Shown piece by piece: positions 1 to 4,979 of a stretch of DNA of 5,503 nt; within the stretch, counting starts at the first letter, position 1; each line of letters opens with the position of its first letter. Under the pieces are notes generated by a model that was not told the origin of the DNA, did not search any database, and worked only from the letters and a program-made list of their open reading frames with translations. Origin of the DNA: a bacterium (GTDB taxonomy: Bacteria > Fidelibacterota > UBA2242). A program made the position numbers and the translations under genes. Location: the NCBI GenBank assembly GCA_018895675.1, contig JAHIOG010000512.1, forward strand, positions 1 to 5,503. Direction: 5' to 3'.

Positions 1-23
1 AACGAATACCGGTCTTCTGTATG

Positions 24-40
24 TTCAAGAACAGTTTATA
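24..40 (-). repeat. Left copy of a direct repeat flanking the GHKL locus
   Basis: The plus strand reads TTCAAGA then ACAGTTTATA. The same words occur at 2453-2470 in the same orientation, with one extra G between them. This copy lies just after the stop of the second GHKL-locus frame; the other lies just upstream of the first frame. Read on the minus strand, both contain TATAAACTGT, which resembles a -10 box followed by a transcription start. It may be a shared promoter/operator motif or a recombination footprint. Confidence 0.5.
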
Positions 41-64
41 AGGTATCTTAAGATTAATACCCAA
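35..64 (-). promoter_or_regulatory. Weak candidate promoter for a gene beyond the left edge
   Basis: On the minus strand TTGGGT (59-64) is followed after 18 bases by TATAAA (35-40). The -10 is good (5 of 6 to consensus) and the -35 is poor (3 of 6). It overlaps the end of the upstream reading frame and the left copy of the direct repeat. The target gene would start beyond the window, so this rests on motif matching alone. Confidence 0.2.
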
Positions 65-1400
65 GTCCCTCCATCAATTCATTAACACCACCGAAATTCA
101 GAATAAACTCAGAATAATAACTTTCAAATACATCCATGAGGTAAGAGCCAAGATCGACATATTCTTCCCGATCTCCCTTTTCCTGCATGATTTTATATTT
201 CCGGTTCCGGGTAATCGTATAAAGAAATAGAGTGTGAAAATAGACGGAAGAGATATACTTGCGATCCGCAAGATTCAGTTGATCTTCCCCGGCATGTTTA
301 TATTCTGATTTAAAATCCTTTAGCACATTGCTATCCATATTAATAAACATCTTTTCAAGATTTTCTCCCTCAACCAACGGATACATGACCGTTTTCCAAC
401 CGAATTCATGGCTTGACATATTTTCCACTTCTTCCCATGTTGCCGCATTTTCATGTGGCTCTCGATAGACCAAAACAAACTCTGGAAGTCCTAATGTGCT
501 TTCATCAATTTTTTCTTCTTTTGGTGTCTTCTCTTTTGGCGCTTTTGGTTCACTGATCTTTACCCAAAATACTTCTTCAAAATCCTGACCCGGTGCGGTC
601 AGTGTTGCCTTGATTTTCAAGGCGTCACCAGTCTGAGCATTCTGAGTTGGATTCATGATTAGTTTTATTGATCCTTCTTTGGGTCCACTCTTATTCACAT
701 TAATGACATCCTGAACCCGCTCAATTTTACCCGGAGCATTTCCTCCGGATACTTCGTTCCTCTTAAAATCCAGTAATGCAATTTTTAATTCGCCCGGTTC
801 TTCGATTCTATCAAAATAGTGATCTTCAGCATCCGTCTGAAATGGGATCGATTTTTCTCCGCCCAACGGAATTTTGGTAATCTCCTTTTCCCCATCATTT
901 TTCAACATCAACTTAAAACAACTTGGAAATCGCTCTGGTTTAAACGGTTGTTTTTCTTCTTTCTTTTTAGTTTTCTTCTTTTCCTTTTCCTTCTTTATAT
1001 GTTTCTCATCTTTTAAATCAAGTTTAAATGTCTGATCCAATAATTTCATCAGTTCACTGTTTATCGGCAGATTTTTTGTAAAATCACGGATCAATTGATT
1101 TGCATCGCTGCTTTCAACCGATATAGAATCTTTACGTCGTTTTTCAATTTCCCATAGACGACTGCCAGATTTACTGAGTTTCGTGGCTAAAAAGCGACGT
1201 AAATTTCTTGTCTCTTCGCCATCTTTAAGTCTATCTCTCGATGCCATAAAAAGTTCTTTGCGAAATTCATAGTCCATATGAGTACAATCGACATGGATTA
1301 ACAGATGGCTTTTCAGCAAGTTCATTTTTAGTGATCGTGTGATAAATTCAGCAGTATAATGCCCGTGTACCTGACCATTGAGAGAAAATAGAACCGACAT
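54..1400 (-). CDS. C-terminal half of a large GHKL-ATPase protein, now a separate 448-aa frame
   Basis: I cannot name this protein. The first ~85 residues form a dense, conserved-looking block (VLFSLNGQVHGHYTAEFITR near the start, then LLIHVDCT and FMASRDRLKDG), which I believe belongs to the same polypeptide as the upstream GHKL ATPase. About 20 residues at 131-151 are almost all Lys and Glu, a flexible charged linker. Residues ~155-285 look beta-rich (EGSIKLIMNP, GDALKIKATL, FEEVFWVKIS), like an Ig/beta-sandwich domain. A second charged linker lies at ~288-299, and the C-terminus is mostly helical. No signal peptide or membrane segment is visible, so it should be cytoplasmic. I chose ATG 1400 because it follows the upstream TAA by one base, which suits translational coupling, and sits where the conserved block begins. 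ATG 1424 and TTG 1451 are in frame but have no better ribosome site. If the locus is a broken gene, none of these starts matters. The role is unknown. Confidence 0.7.
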   Translation of the reverse strand: MSVLFSLNGQVHGHYTAEFITRSLKMNLLKSHLLIHVDCTHMDYEFRKELFMASRDRLKDGEETRNLRRFLATKLSKSGSRLWEIEKRRKDSISVESSDANQLIRDFTKNLPINSELMKLLDQTFKLDLKDEKHIKKEKEKKKTKKKEEKQPFKPERFPSCFKLMLKNDGEKEITKIPLGGEKSIPFQTDAEDHYFDRIEEPGELKIALLDFKRNEVSGGNAPGKIERVQDVINVNKSGPKEGSIKLIMNPTQNAQTGDALKIKATLTAPGQDFEEVFWVKISEPKAPKEKTPKEEKIDESTLGLPEFVLVYREPHENAATWEEVENMSSHEFGWKTVMYPLVEGENLEKMFINMDSNVLKDFKSEYKHAGEDQLNLADRKYISSVYFHTLFLYTITRNRKYKIMQEKGDREEYVDLGSYLMDVFESYYSEFILNFGGVNELMEGLGY

Positions 1401-1401
1401 A

Positions 1402-2409
1402 TTATTCTTCGGTAAAGTGTTCATCAATATATTTATTATCGTCCTTTTCAAGTCGTCTTTTCAAACCGTAAAGATCTCTTTCCAAATTAATATCATCCGG
1501 ATATCGTTCTTTCTTGTCTATAGTAATAAGTGGTAAGGCTGGTTCAAACAGATATTCATTAATACTTTGATTTAAATCTCTTGAAATTACTGATCGACTT
1601 CCACTTGGTAAGTCATAAGAATATAGTTTAATAATCGTACCTTTTGTAAAAAGACGATTATGAAGCTTTAAATCCATCTTTTTTATATCAAACGACGGAA
1701 TCTCTCCATTTATTTTTAAATATTCGTACCACGTATTTTTCTTTGTAAAATGCTCTTTTTCAGTCAGTGGATGTTCGCGAATTAATGTATAGCCAAATTT
1801 ACCGGTTACATCATATCTTTTTGATCCGATGAGTTGATAACTCTTTTTACCGCAAAAAACAATAGAGCCACTTCCGCCCATATTATATTTTCCCTGAACA
1901 AAGTGTATCTCGTTTTTATTCCCTTCAAGCAAGGATAAAAATGTACTTTCAAAATCTTCTGGATGTTGTCCTTCGCCATCGTCATAAATAACTAACGAAG
2001 TATTCATCCTCGGACCATCTGCTAATATCTGAATGCTCTCAGATTGGCTCTTTCTGAATCCTGGTAAGTCCCAGTTTTTATGATCCGGAAAAAATCTTTT
2101 AACAGCATCTTCCATAGACCTCGGCGCTTCGCTAGATTTCGGATTACAACCAGCTTCAAAACATTTACGCATTAGGATAGCGTCAATACTATTTGTTATT
2201 TTTTCAATTAAAGCAGCGATAGGATTTGATTGTTGGTTTTCTATAACACCAAAATTACTATAGTTGTTACCAATAGGATACCAGTTTGTTTGACCTGATA
2301 AAACTGAATCTGAAAGAATTATTTTGTCGATATCGGTTTCTGTCTGTGCGAAATACAGTTTCTTAAAGAGCGCTTCTAATCCAAATTCAGACTTTGAAAA
2401 TAAATCCAT
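1402..2409 (-). CDS. GHKL (HSP90-like) ATPase domain protein, N-terminal half, 335 aa
   Basis: The protein carries the Bergerat ATP-binding fold shared by HSP90, gyrase B, histidine kinases, MutL and MORC proteins. The N box is at ~66-77 (ALIEKITNSIDA, with E69 and N73). The G1 box is at 143-147 (DDGEG). The G2/lid motif is at 173-182 (GKYNMGGSGS), and a GT-I-L motif is near 257. ATP binding is therefore expected; what the hydrolysis drives is not visible. ATG 2409 is preferred over TTG 2457 because GGAGG lies five bases upstream. The frame ends at TAA 1404-1402, and what looks like the rest of the protein continues in the +1 frame one base later. The sequence just before the stop (KYIDEHFTEE) runs without an obvious domain end. 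Large GHKL proteins of roughly 800 aa exist, which would match the sum of both frames. It looks soluble. Identity as GHKL is strong; a defence role is inferred only from neighbours. Confidence 0.88.
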   Translation of the reverse strand: MDLFSKSEFGLEALFKKLYFAQTETDIDKIILSDSVLSGQTNWYPIGNNYSNFGVIENQQSNPIAALIEKITNSIDAILMRKCFEAGCNPKSSEAPRSMEDAVKRFFPDHKNWDLPGFRKSQSESIQILADGPRMNTSLVIYDDGEGQHPEDFESTFLSLLEGNKNEIHFVQGKYNMGGSGSIVFCGKKSYQLIGSKRYDVTGKFGYTLIREHPLTEKEHFTKKNTWYEYLKINGEIPSFDIKKMDLKLHNRLFTKGTIIKLYSYDLPSGSRSVISRDLNQSINEYLFEPALPLITIDKKERYPDDINLERDLYGLKRRLEKDDNKYIDEHFTEE

Positions 2410-2414
2410 ATATT

Positions 2415-2419
2415 CCTCC
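2415..2419 (-). promoter_or_regulatory. Strong ribosome binding site that fixes the GHKL start
   Basis: The minus strand reads TGGAGGAATATATG: a full GGAGG core with five bases to ATG 2409. The longer in-frame option (TTG 2457) lacks such a site, so the protein begins MDLFSKSEFG. Confidence 0.8.
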
Positions 2420-2452
2420 AGTATTTTAAATACAATCCTTGTTAATTGCTTT

Positions 2453-2470
2453 TTCAAGAGACAGTTTATA
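2453..2470 (-). repeat. Right copy of the direct repeat flanking the GHKL locus
   Basis: TTCAAGAGACAGTTTATA matches 24-40 except for one inserted G. It covers the -10 and probable start region of the best promoter candidate for the GHKL gene. This fits an operator or a conserved promoter core, although a chance AT-rich match cannot be excluded. Confidence 0.5.
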
Positions 2471-2493
2471 CAATGTTATTAATCGCTATACAA
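2465..2493 (-). promoter_or_regulatory. Best promoter candidate for the GHKL gene
   Basis: On the minus strand TTGTAT (2488-2493) and TATAAA (2465-2470) are separated by 17 bases. The -10 matches 5 of 6 consensus bases and the -35 matches 3 of 6. Transcription would begin near 2458, leaving a leader of about 50 bases before ATG 2409. The -10 lies inside the direct repeat. Confidence 0.4.
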
Positions 2494-2513
2494 GAGAATT
2501 CCTAATCAGGCAA
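2485..2513 (-). promoter_or_regulatory. Alternative overlapping promoter for the GHKL gene
   Basis: TTGCCT (2508-2513), a 17-base spacer and TATAGC (2485-2490) match consensus at 4 of 6 bases each. It overlaps the candidate 20 bases downstream; sequence alone does not say which, if either, is used. Confidence 0.3.
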
Positions 2514-2683
2514 ATTATTCTATTTTTTTGCGCATTTAATATAATAGCAACCGCTCAATAAGACAAAATTATTAATGTATCTCATTCTTTACTCTTTTTC
2601 TCCCTCTTTTCCACTTCCGCCCTCAGGTTTACATCCTCCGCTTTCAGCTCTAACCAGATCATCTCACCGGAAACCCTTCAAAG

Positions 2684-2741
2684 AAGTCCTTTCCCCAAGG
2701 GATGCTCCAGCAGGAATCCCCTGGACCTTTGGTATGGACTT
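2684..2741. other. Nested imperfect inverted repeat in the GC-richer spacer
   Basis: Outer arms AAGTCC (2684-2689) and GGACTT (2736-2741) are perfect complements. Inside them CCAAGGGA (2695-2702) pairs with TCCCCTGG (2717-2724) at 7 of 8 positions, with a short TGC/GCA stem at the tip. The interior loops are sizeable, so folding is plausible but not certain. It has no T-run and is not a standard terminator. Confidence 0.3.
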
Positions 2742-2882
2742 TCGAGACTGCATTCCTCGGTATCACTATATGAGTCCATCATCGCCTGAAAGTTCTGATG
2801 GAAAAAATCCATTATTACTTTTTCCTTTTACCTTTTCAATTGTGATTCGTCTCGCCGTAATATCACACTCGTAGCGCCCCAG

Positions 2883-2904
2883 CCGCCACCGGTACTGTCG
2901 GCGG
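2883..2904 (-). terminator. Hairpin just after the antitoxin stop, without a T-run
   Basis: CCGCC (2883-2887) and GGCGG (2900-2904) form a five-base GC stem around a 12-base loop containing ACCGGT. It begins two bases after the antitoxin TGA, where a terminator or mRNA-stabilising hairpin would sit. No U-tract follows on the minus strand, so an intrinsic terminator is doubtful. Confidence 0.25.
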
Positions 2905-2906
2905 TT

Positions 2907-3230
2907 TCAAAGGATTCCACCATGGGCGATTTTGACAGGACCCTTCTCCGCCTCAAATCCCGCTACGGAGATAATATCCATTTCCAGAGCCGCCTCAATC
3001 TTCGCGATGGTTTTTAAAGTCAGATTCACATTGCCTGCCAGAATACGACTGAGCATGGATTCCTTCATACCGATGGCCTGAGCAAATTCTTTACGGGTCT
3101 TGAATTCACTATTTTCAATTGCATCTGCAATCGCATCAGCAATATCCATTTGTTTCTCAACTAAACGGGAAACATCTTCAGGGATTTTTGTCTCTATCTC
3201 ATCAAAAAAATCATCTACTTCTCTGGACAT
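2907..3230 (-). CDS. XRE-family HTH antitoxin of a HigBA-like toxin-antitoxin pair
   Basis: This is a 107-aa helix-turn-helix protein. A negatively charged helical N-terminus (residues 1-42, with VDDFFDEIETKIPEDVSRLV) precedes a classic XRE/Cro domain at ~45-85: TRKEFAQAIGMKESMLSRIL spans the first helix, turn and recognition helix, and LTLKTIAKIEAALEMDI completes the fold. The last ~20 residues look like a loose tail. Such antitoxins neutralise the cognate toxin and usually repress their own operon. ATG 3230 is well supported: AGAGGA ends six bases upstream, inside the last codons of the toxin gene, and the toxin stop lies two bases before the ATG. Toxin-first order matches HigBA-type loci rather than RelBE. 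It could instead be a stand-alone regulator, but the tight coupling makes antitoxin the best call. Confidence 0.85.
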   Translation of the reverse strand: MSREVDDFFDEIETKIPEDVSRLVEKQMDIADAIADAIENSEFKTRKEFAQAIGMKESMLSRILAGNVNLTLKTIAKIEAALEMDIISVAGFEAEKGPVKIAHGGIL

Positions 3231-3232
3231 CT

Positions 3233-3694
3233 TTAATCCTCTAAAAGGTCTTCTATTTCTAAGTGATTATCTTTCAAATGTTCCTTAATGCGATGAAAAG
3301 CATCGGCAACTTTTCTGACTTCAACCGACAATCCAGGACTCTCCTGCCAGAATCGTATATCATCCGGTTTAACGCCTCCACCACCAAGAATTAATAGTTT
3401 GTCATTCCAGCGGATACAGAATAACCGGAGAGAGCCTTGTCCATAATCAATACGACATATTTCAGGATTAAGACATTTCTCATCTTCAGGTCGAAAATAT
3501 TGGCTGAGCAATCCACGCTTGTTGTATAATTCTTTGATTTTCTTTCGGAGCGCCTGAAAATCCTGGTGATTTTTAACCACCGGATTTGTAATGAACTTGT
3601 GGAATTCATGATTTTCTTCCCCATCATATTGGATGGAATATATTTTTGCTTTCTTGCCAACTTTAATTCGGACTAATTTAAACCCAAAATTCAC
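3233..3694 (-). CDS. RelE/HigB-like toxin of a type II toxin-antitoxin pair
   Basis: A 153-aa protein is encoded directly upstream of, and coupled to, an XRE antitoxin. The family mark I recognise is LRLFCIRWNDKLLILGGGGV (~89-108), preceded by a predicted helical region (~44-62) and a Tyr/Arg/Pro-rich stretch. Proteins with this signature next to XRE genes are commonly annotated as RelE/ParE-superfamily toxins. They are longer than the ~90-110 aa of classic RelE or HigB. The expected activity would be mRNA cleavage on the ribosome, but I cannot assign catalytic residues, so this rests on family and context. The start is GTG 3694: a TAA immediately precedes it in frame and no later Met exists. 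AAGGA lies about 12 bases upstream, further than usual, suggesting weak initiation. A near-palindrome covers this start. Confidence 0.72.
   Translation of the reverse strand: MNFGFKLVRIKVGKKAKIYSIQYDGEENHEFHKFITNPVVKNHQDFQALRKKIKELYNKRGLLSQYFRPEDEKCLNPEICRIDYGQGSLRLFCIRWNDKLLILGGGGVKPDDIRFWQESPGLSVEVRKVADAFHRIKEHLKDNHLEIEDLLED
3237..3242 (-). promoter_or_regulatory. Antitoxin ribosome binding site inside the toxin gene
   Basis: AGAGGA on the minus strand lies six bases before ATG 3230 and overlaps the last codons of the toxin. Translation of the antitoxin is thus likely coupled to the toxin, and its site is stronger than the toxin's own. Confidence 0.7.
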
Positions 3695-3707
3695 TTATAA
3701 GTTAATT
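3688..3707. promoter_or_regulatory. Near-perfect palindrome on the toxin start, candidate antitoxin operator
   Basis: AATTCACTTATAAGTTAATT is self-complementary at 18 of 20 positions, with a perfect 10-base core ACTTATAAGT (3693-3702). It covers the toxin GTG and the preceding stop. Minus-strand TTGACC lies about 20 bases upstream of the TATAAG in the core, so promoter and operator may overlap, although that spacing is longer than ideal. Antitoxin binding to operators of this kind is usual for type II pairs. Binding by this antitoxin is inferred. Confidence 0.45.
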
Positions 3708-3741
3708 CCTTTTCGTAGATGGTCAAGTATTTTCTTTACTT

Positions 3742-4353
3742 CTAAGCACAACCAACCAACAATTCTCCAAAATTTTCCGGCTTCAACTTCTCAATCTCAC
3801 TCTGATTTACTTTCAGATAATTCCAACTTTTACCTGTTAGCTCCGGCGCATATTCGCACCAGCAAATCGCCTCCCGATCTTTCATAGCAACGTCTAAATC
3901 TTCGCTGCCATTCGTTTCAATAACCCAAAATTCACCTTCAGATAATTTTACAATAAAATCAGGATAGTAATTCCTGATATTTGCCCGGGTATCAGTGTAT
4001 ACAATACAAAACCTAAACTGAATCGGCAATTTGGCAAAGGCGTTTACATCATTGGATTGATCTAAAAATTTAGCAAATTGTCTTTCCAACTCATTATCAC
4101 AGGTAACATAATTGAAAACTGTTTTTTCAGATTCGAATAGTAATCTTGAGAATGGATATGGATCGGTAGTCGACAACATTCGTAAAGGTGTTAAGAGTTC
4201 AGGTGTTGTTTCTTTGATGATTTTCTCCCGTAGCACTTTTTCAAATTCCCGGCAAACCACACAACCCGCCACGTTTGTACTCATCGCCTTTATTATCTTT
4301 GCATCATTAAGGTCAACTTCTTTACTTAAAGCTCTGTGTTTAAAAAATTCCAT
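3742..4353 (-). CDS. C-terminal nuclease fragment of a type III restriction enzyme (Res)-like protein
   Basis: The 203 aa match the end of a Res-type subunit: a helical region with FESEKTVFNYVTCDNELERQ, then KLPIQFRF, then YYPDFIVK (129-136) and FWVIETNG (142-149), followed by DVAMKDREAICWCE. P-D-F and E-x-x form a PD-(D/E)xK nuclease core, with D132 and E146. The expected Lys is Asn at 148, so catalysis may be lost. Full Res subunits are ~900-1000 aa with a DEAD/DEAH helicase N-terminal to this domain; none of that is present upstream, nor is a Mod methyltransferase in the window. ATG 4353 has GGAAG only one base away, too close to be convincing, and the frame closes just upstream. A different frame upstream joins it if one base is gained or lost at a run of six T. 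I read this as a decaying 3' remnant. Confidence 0.65.
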   Translation of the reverse strand: MEFFKHRALSKEVDLNDAKIIKAMSTNVAGCVVCREFEKVLREKIIKETTPELLTPLRMLSTTDPYPFSRLLFESEKTVFNYVTCDNELERQFAKFLDQSNDVNAFAKLPIQFRFCIVYTDTRANIRNYYPDFIVKLSEGEFWVIETNGSEDLDVAMKDREAICWCEYAPELTGKSWNYLKVNQSEIEKLKPENFGELLVGCA

Positions 4354-4427
4354 GCTTCCAGTCGATTATCATACAACGTTTTCGGCAACCGCTTATTAAT
4401 CGTCATAAGTTCTATTAACTTATCCAT
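4326..4427 (-). pseudogene. Short upstream frame that joins the Res-like fragment by a -1 shift
   Basis: ATG 4427 opens 33 codons (MDKLIELMTINKRLPKTLYD, then NRLEAWNFLN) ending at TAA 4328-4326. It overlaps the Res-like frame, which is -1 relative to it. It could be an N-terminal piece of the same broken gene, a short leader or part of a dispersed repeat. No good ribosome site precedes it. I do not recognise the peptide. Confidence 0.3.
4338..4344 (-). promoter_or_regulatory. Canonical -1 slippery heptamer T TTA AAC at a frame junction
   Basis: In the frame starting at 4427 the codons read TTT TTA AAC, giving X XXY YYZ in register. A -1 slip places the ribosome in the Res-like frame. It lies within a run of six T (4342-4347), so an indel in a dying gene gives the same picture. 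I found no clear downstream stem or pseudoknot, and the target is a fragment, which argues for decay. Confidence 0.25.
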
Positions 4428-4610
4428 TGCTATAGAATAAGTCAATATCCTCTTTTCTATCAGCGATCCAACACCCAGACAATCACGTGTACTTCATATC
4501 CCAACCCTACGGCGGTCCGGCGCAACAAACTGTCAATCCCTGGCCAGAAACCGAAATAAAAATAATAAAACAATGTCTTAACTAAAGATTACCGTTATTA
4601 AAGAATAAAT
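4354..4610. other. Spacer without an intact gene upstream of the Res-like fragment
   Basis: Apart from the short frame at 4326-4427, the minus strand holds only fragments. One frame reads WPGIDSLLRRTAVGLG then YEVHVIVWVLDR before a double stop near 4457. Another reads CLGVGSLIEKRILTYSIA into the short frame. Several overlapping frames, each of protein-like composition, suggest relic coding DNA or a dispersed intergenic repeat. A GC-rich patch lies near 4505-4522. No clear promoter or terminator is seen. Confidence 0.35.
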
Positions 4611-4979
4611 CTAAAATATATCCTGAACAGGTAATTCCGGGCTATATTTGGCTTTTAACCACTGCAACATCACCAGATTTCGGACGGCGCTGGCAACGTC
4701 AGACCCTTTCAATGGTGGGCGACGACGCTCTTTCCATTTCATCACATAGTCAAATATATCTTTTTCATTAACTTCATTTGTCGGATTATTCTTTTTTATC
4801 TTCCGTGACGAATATAAAACAGTCGATACGATTTCAGCCTGATTCGTATCCATACGCATGAAAAGGTCGGTGGTTTTTTTTATAATCTTTTGGTATTTAT
4901 GAATTAAATCCTGGTATTTATCCCTCATTTTCGGATAGGCATTTCCTGCATGGTACAGGAAACTAGTATAGCGTTTCAT
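4611..4979 (-). pseudogene. 3' end of an unrecognised host gene truncated by the IS630 element
   Basis: The reading frame is open from 5066, but its first ~34 codons overlap the transposase gene and IS end in another frame and look like noise. The natural-looking protein begins around FLYHAGNAYPKMRDKYQDLI and continues to the stop. It has a Lys-rich helix, then a tail that looks like a winged helix: AEIVSTVLYSSRKI, EKDIFDYVMKWKERRRPP, GSDVASAVRNLVMLQWLKAK and a short strand ending ELPVQDIF. Such tails end several macro-domain and toxin-antitoxin or restriction-associated proteins, but I cannot name this one. ATG 4979 would give 122 aa, yet it has no ribosome site and probably lies inside the IS end. 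The 5' part of the gene should lie beyond the IS, outside the window, if it survives. Confidence 0.55.
4942..4962. repeat. Perfect 7-base inverted repeat beside the IS630 end
   Basis: Arms TTTCCTG (4942-4948) and CAGGAAA (4956-4962) enclose a 7-base loop, immediately followed by CTAG (4963-4966). It falls inside the host remnant (encoding FLYHAGNA). CTAG is the target described for IS630 itself and TA is the general target of the family, so this hairpin may mark the insertion site. Confidence 0.4.

Larger units (their letters stand above)
2494..2906. other. Gene-poor spacer with a GC-richer, structured left-over segment
   Basis: I see no convincing gene here. Roughly 2580-2905 is visibly more GC-rich than the AT-rich genes on both sides. 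On the minus strand it holds only short frames. One runs on from the antitoxin stop for 46 codons (2906-2769; reads in part YECDITARRITIEKV). Another of about 28 codons encodes a charged tail ending REKKSKE near 2575. A plus-strand frame of 99 codons (2575-2874) is rich in Pro and Ser, lacks a ribosome site and opposes all neighbours, so I discount it. The segment may be a decayed gene, a dispersed repeat or a structured RNA. Confidence 0.4.

Noticed and set aside
1..64. Start of a further gene at the left edge (TTG 64, frame open to the edge)
   Set aside because: Only about 20 codons are visible and GGAGGG lies just two bases before the TTG; too little to support a gene.
819..1016. Plus-strand frame with a Phe/Leu-rich, membrane-like tail
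   Set aside because: It is the complement of the Lys/Glu-rich linker of the GHKL-locus protein; AAA/AAG/GAA codons read backwards as Phe/Leu.
1402..1460. Programmed +1 frameshift joining the GHKL halves
   Set aside because: No recognised +1 shift signal (rare codon followed by stop with a strong internal ribosome site) is seen; reinitiation at TAA-t-ATG or a simple indel explains the layout better.
2575..2874. Plus-strand open frame of 99 codons
   Set aside because: It opposes every neighbour, has no ribosome site, is low-complexity Pro/Ser-rich at its start, and has no recognisable motif.
2769..2906. 46 codons in frame after the antitoxin TGA, suggesting stop readthrough
   Set aside because: An open run of this length is not rare by chance, and a hairpin plus a composition change follow the stop directly.
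3391..3660. Second minus-strand frame inside the toxin gene
   Set aside because: Shadow frame overlapping a clear toxin gene; Ser/Arg/Ile-rich with no motif.
4611..4979. DarG-like or macro-domain antitoxin identity for the truncated host gene
   Set aside because: Only the winged-helix-like tail is visible and the resemblance is general; no macro-domain motif is in the window.
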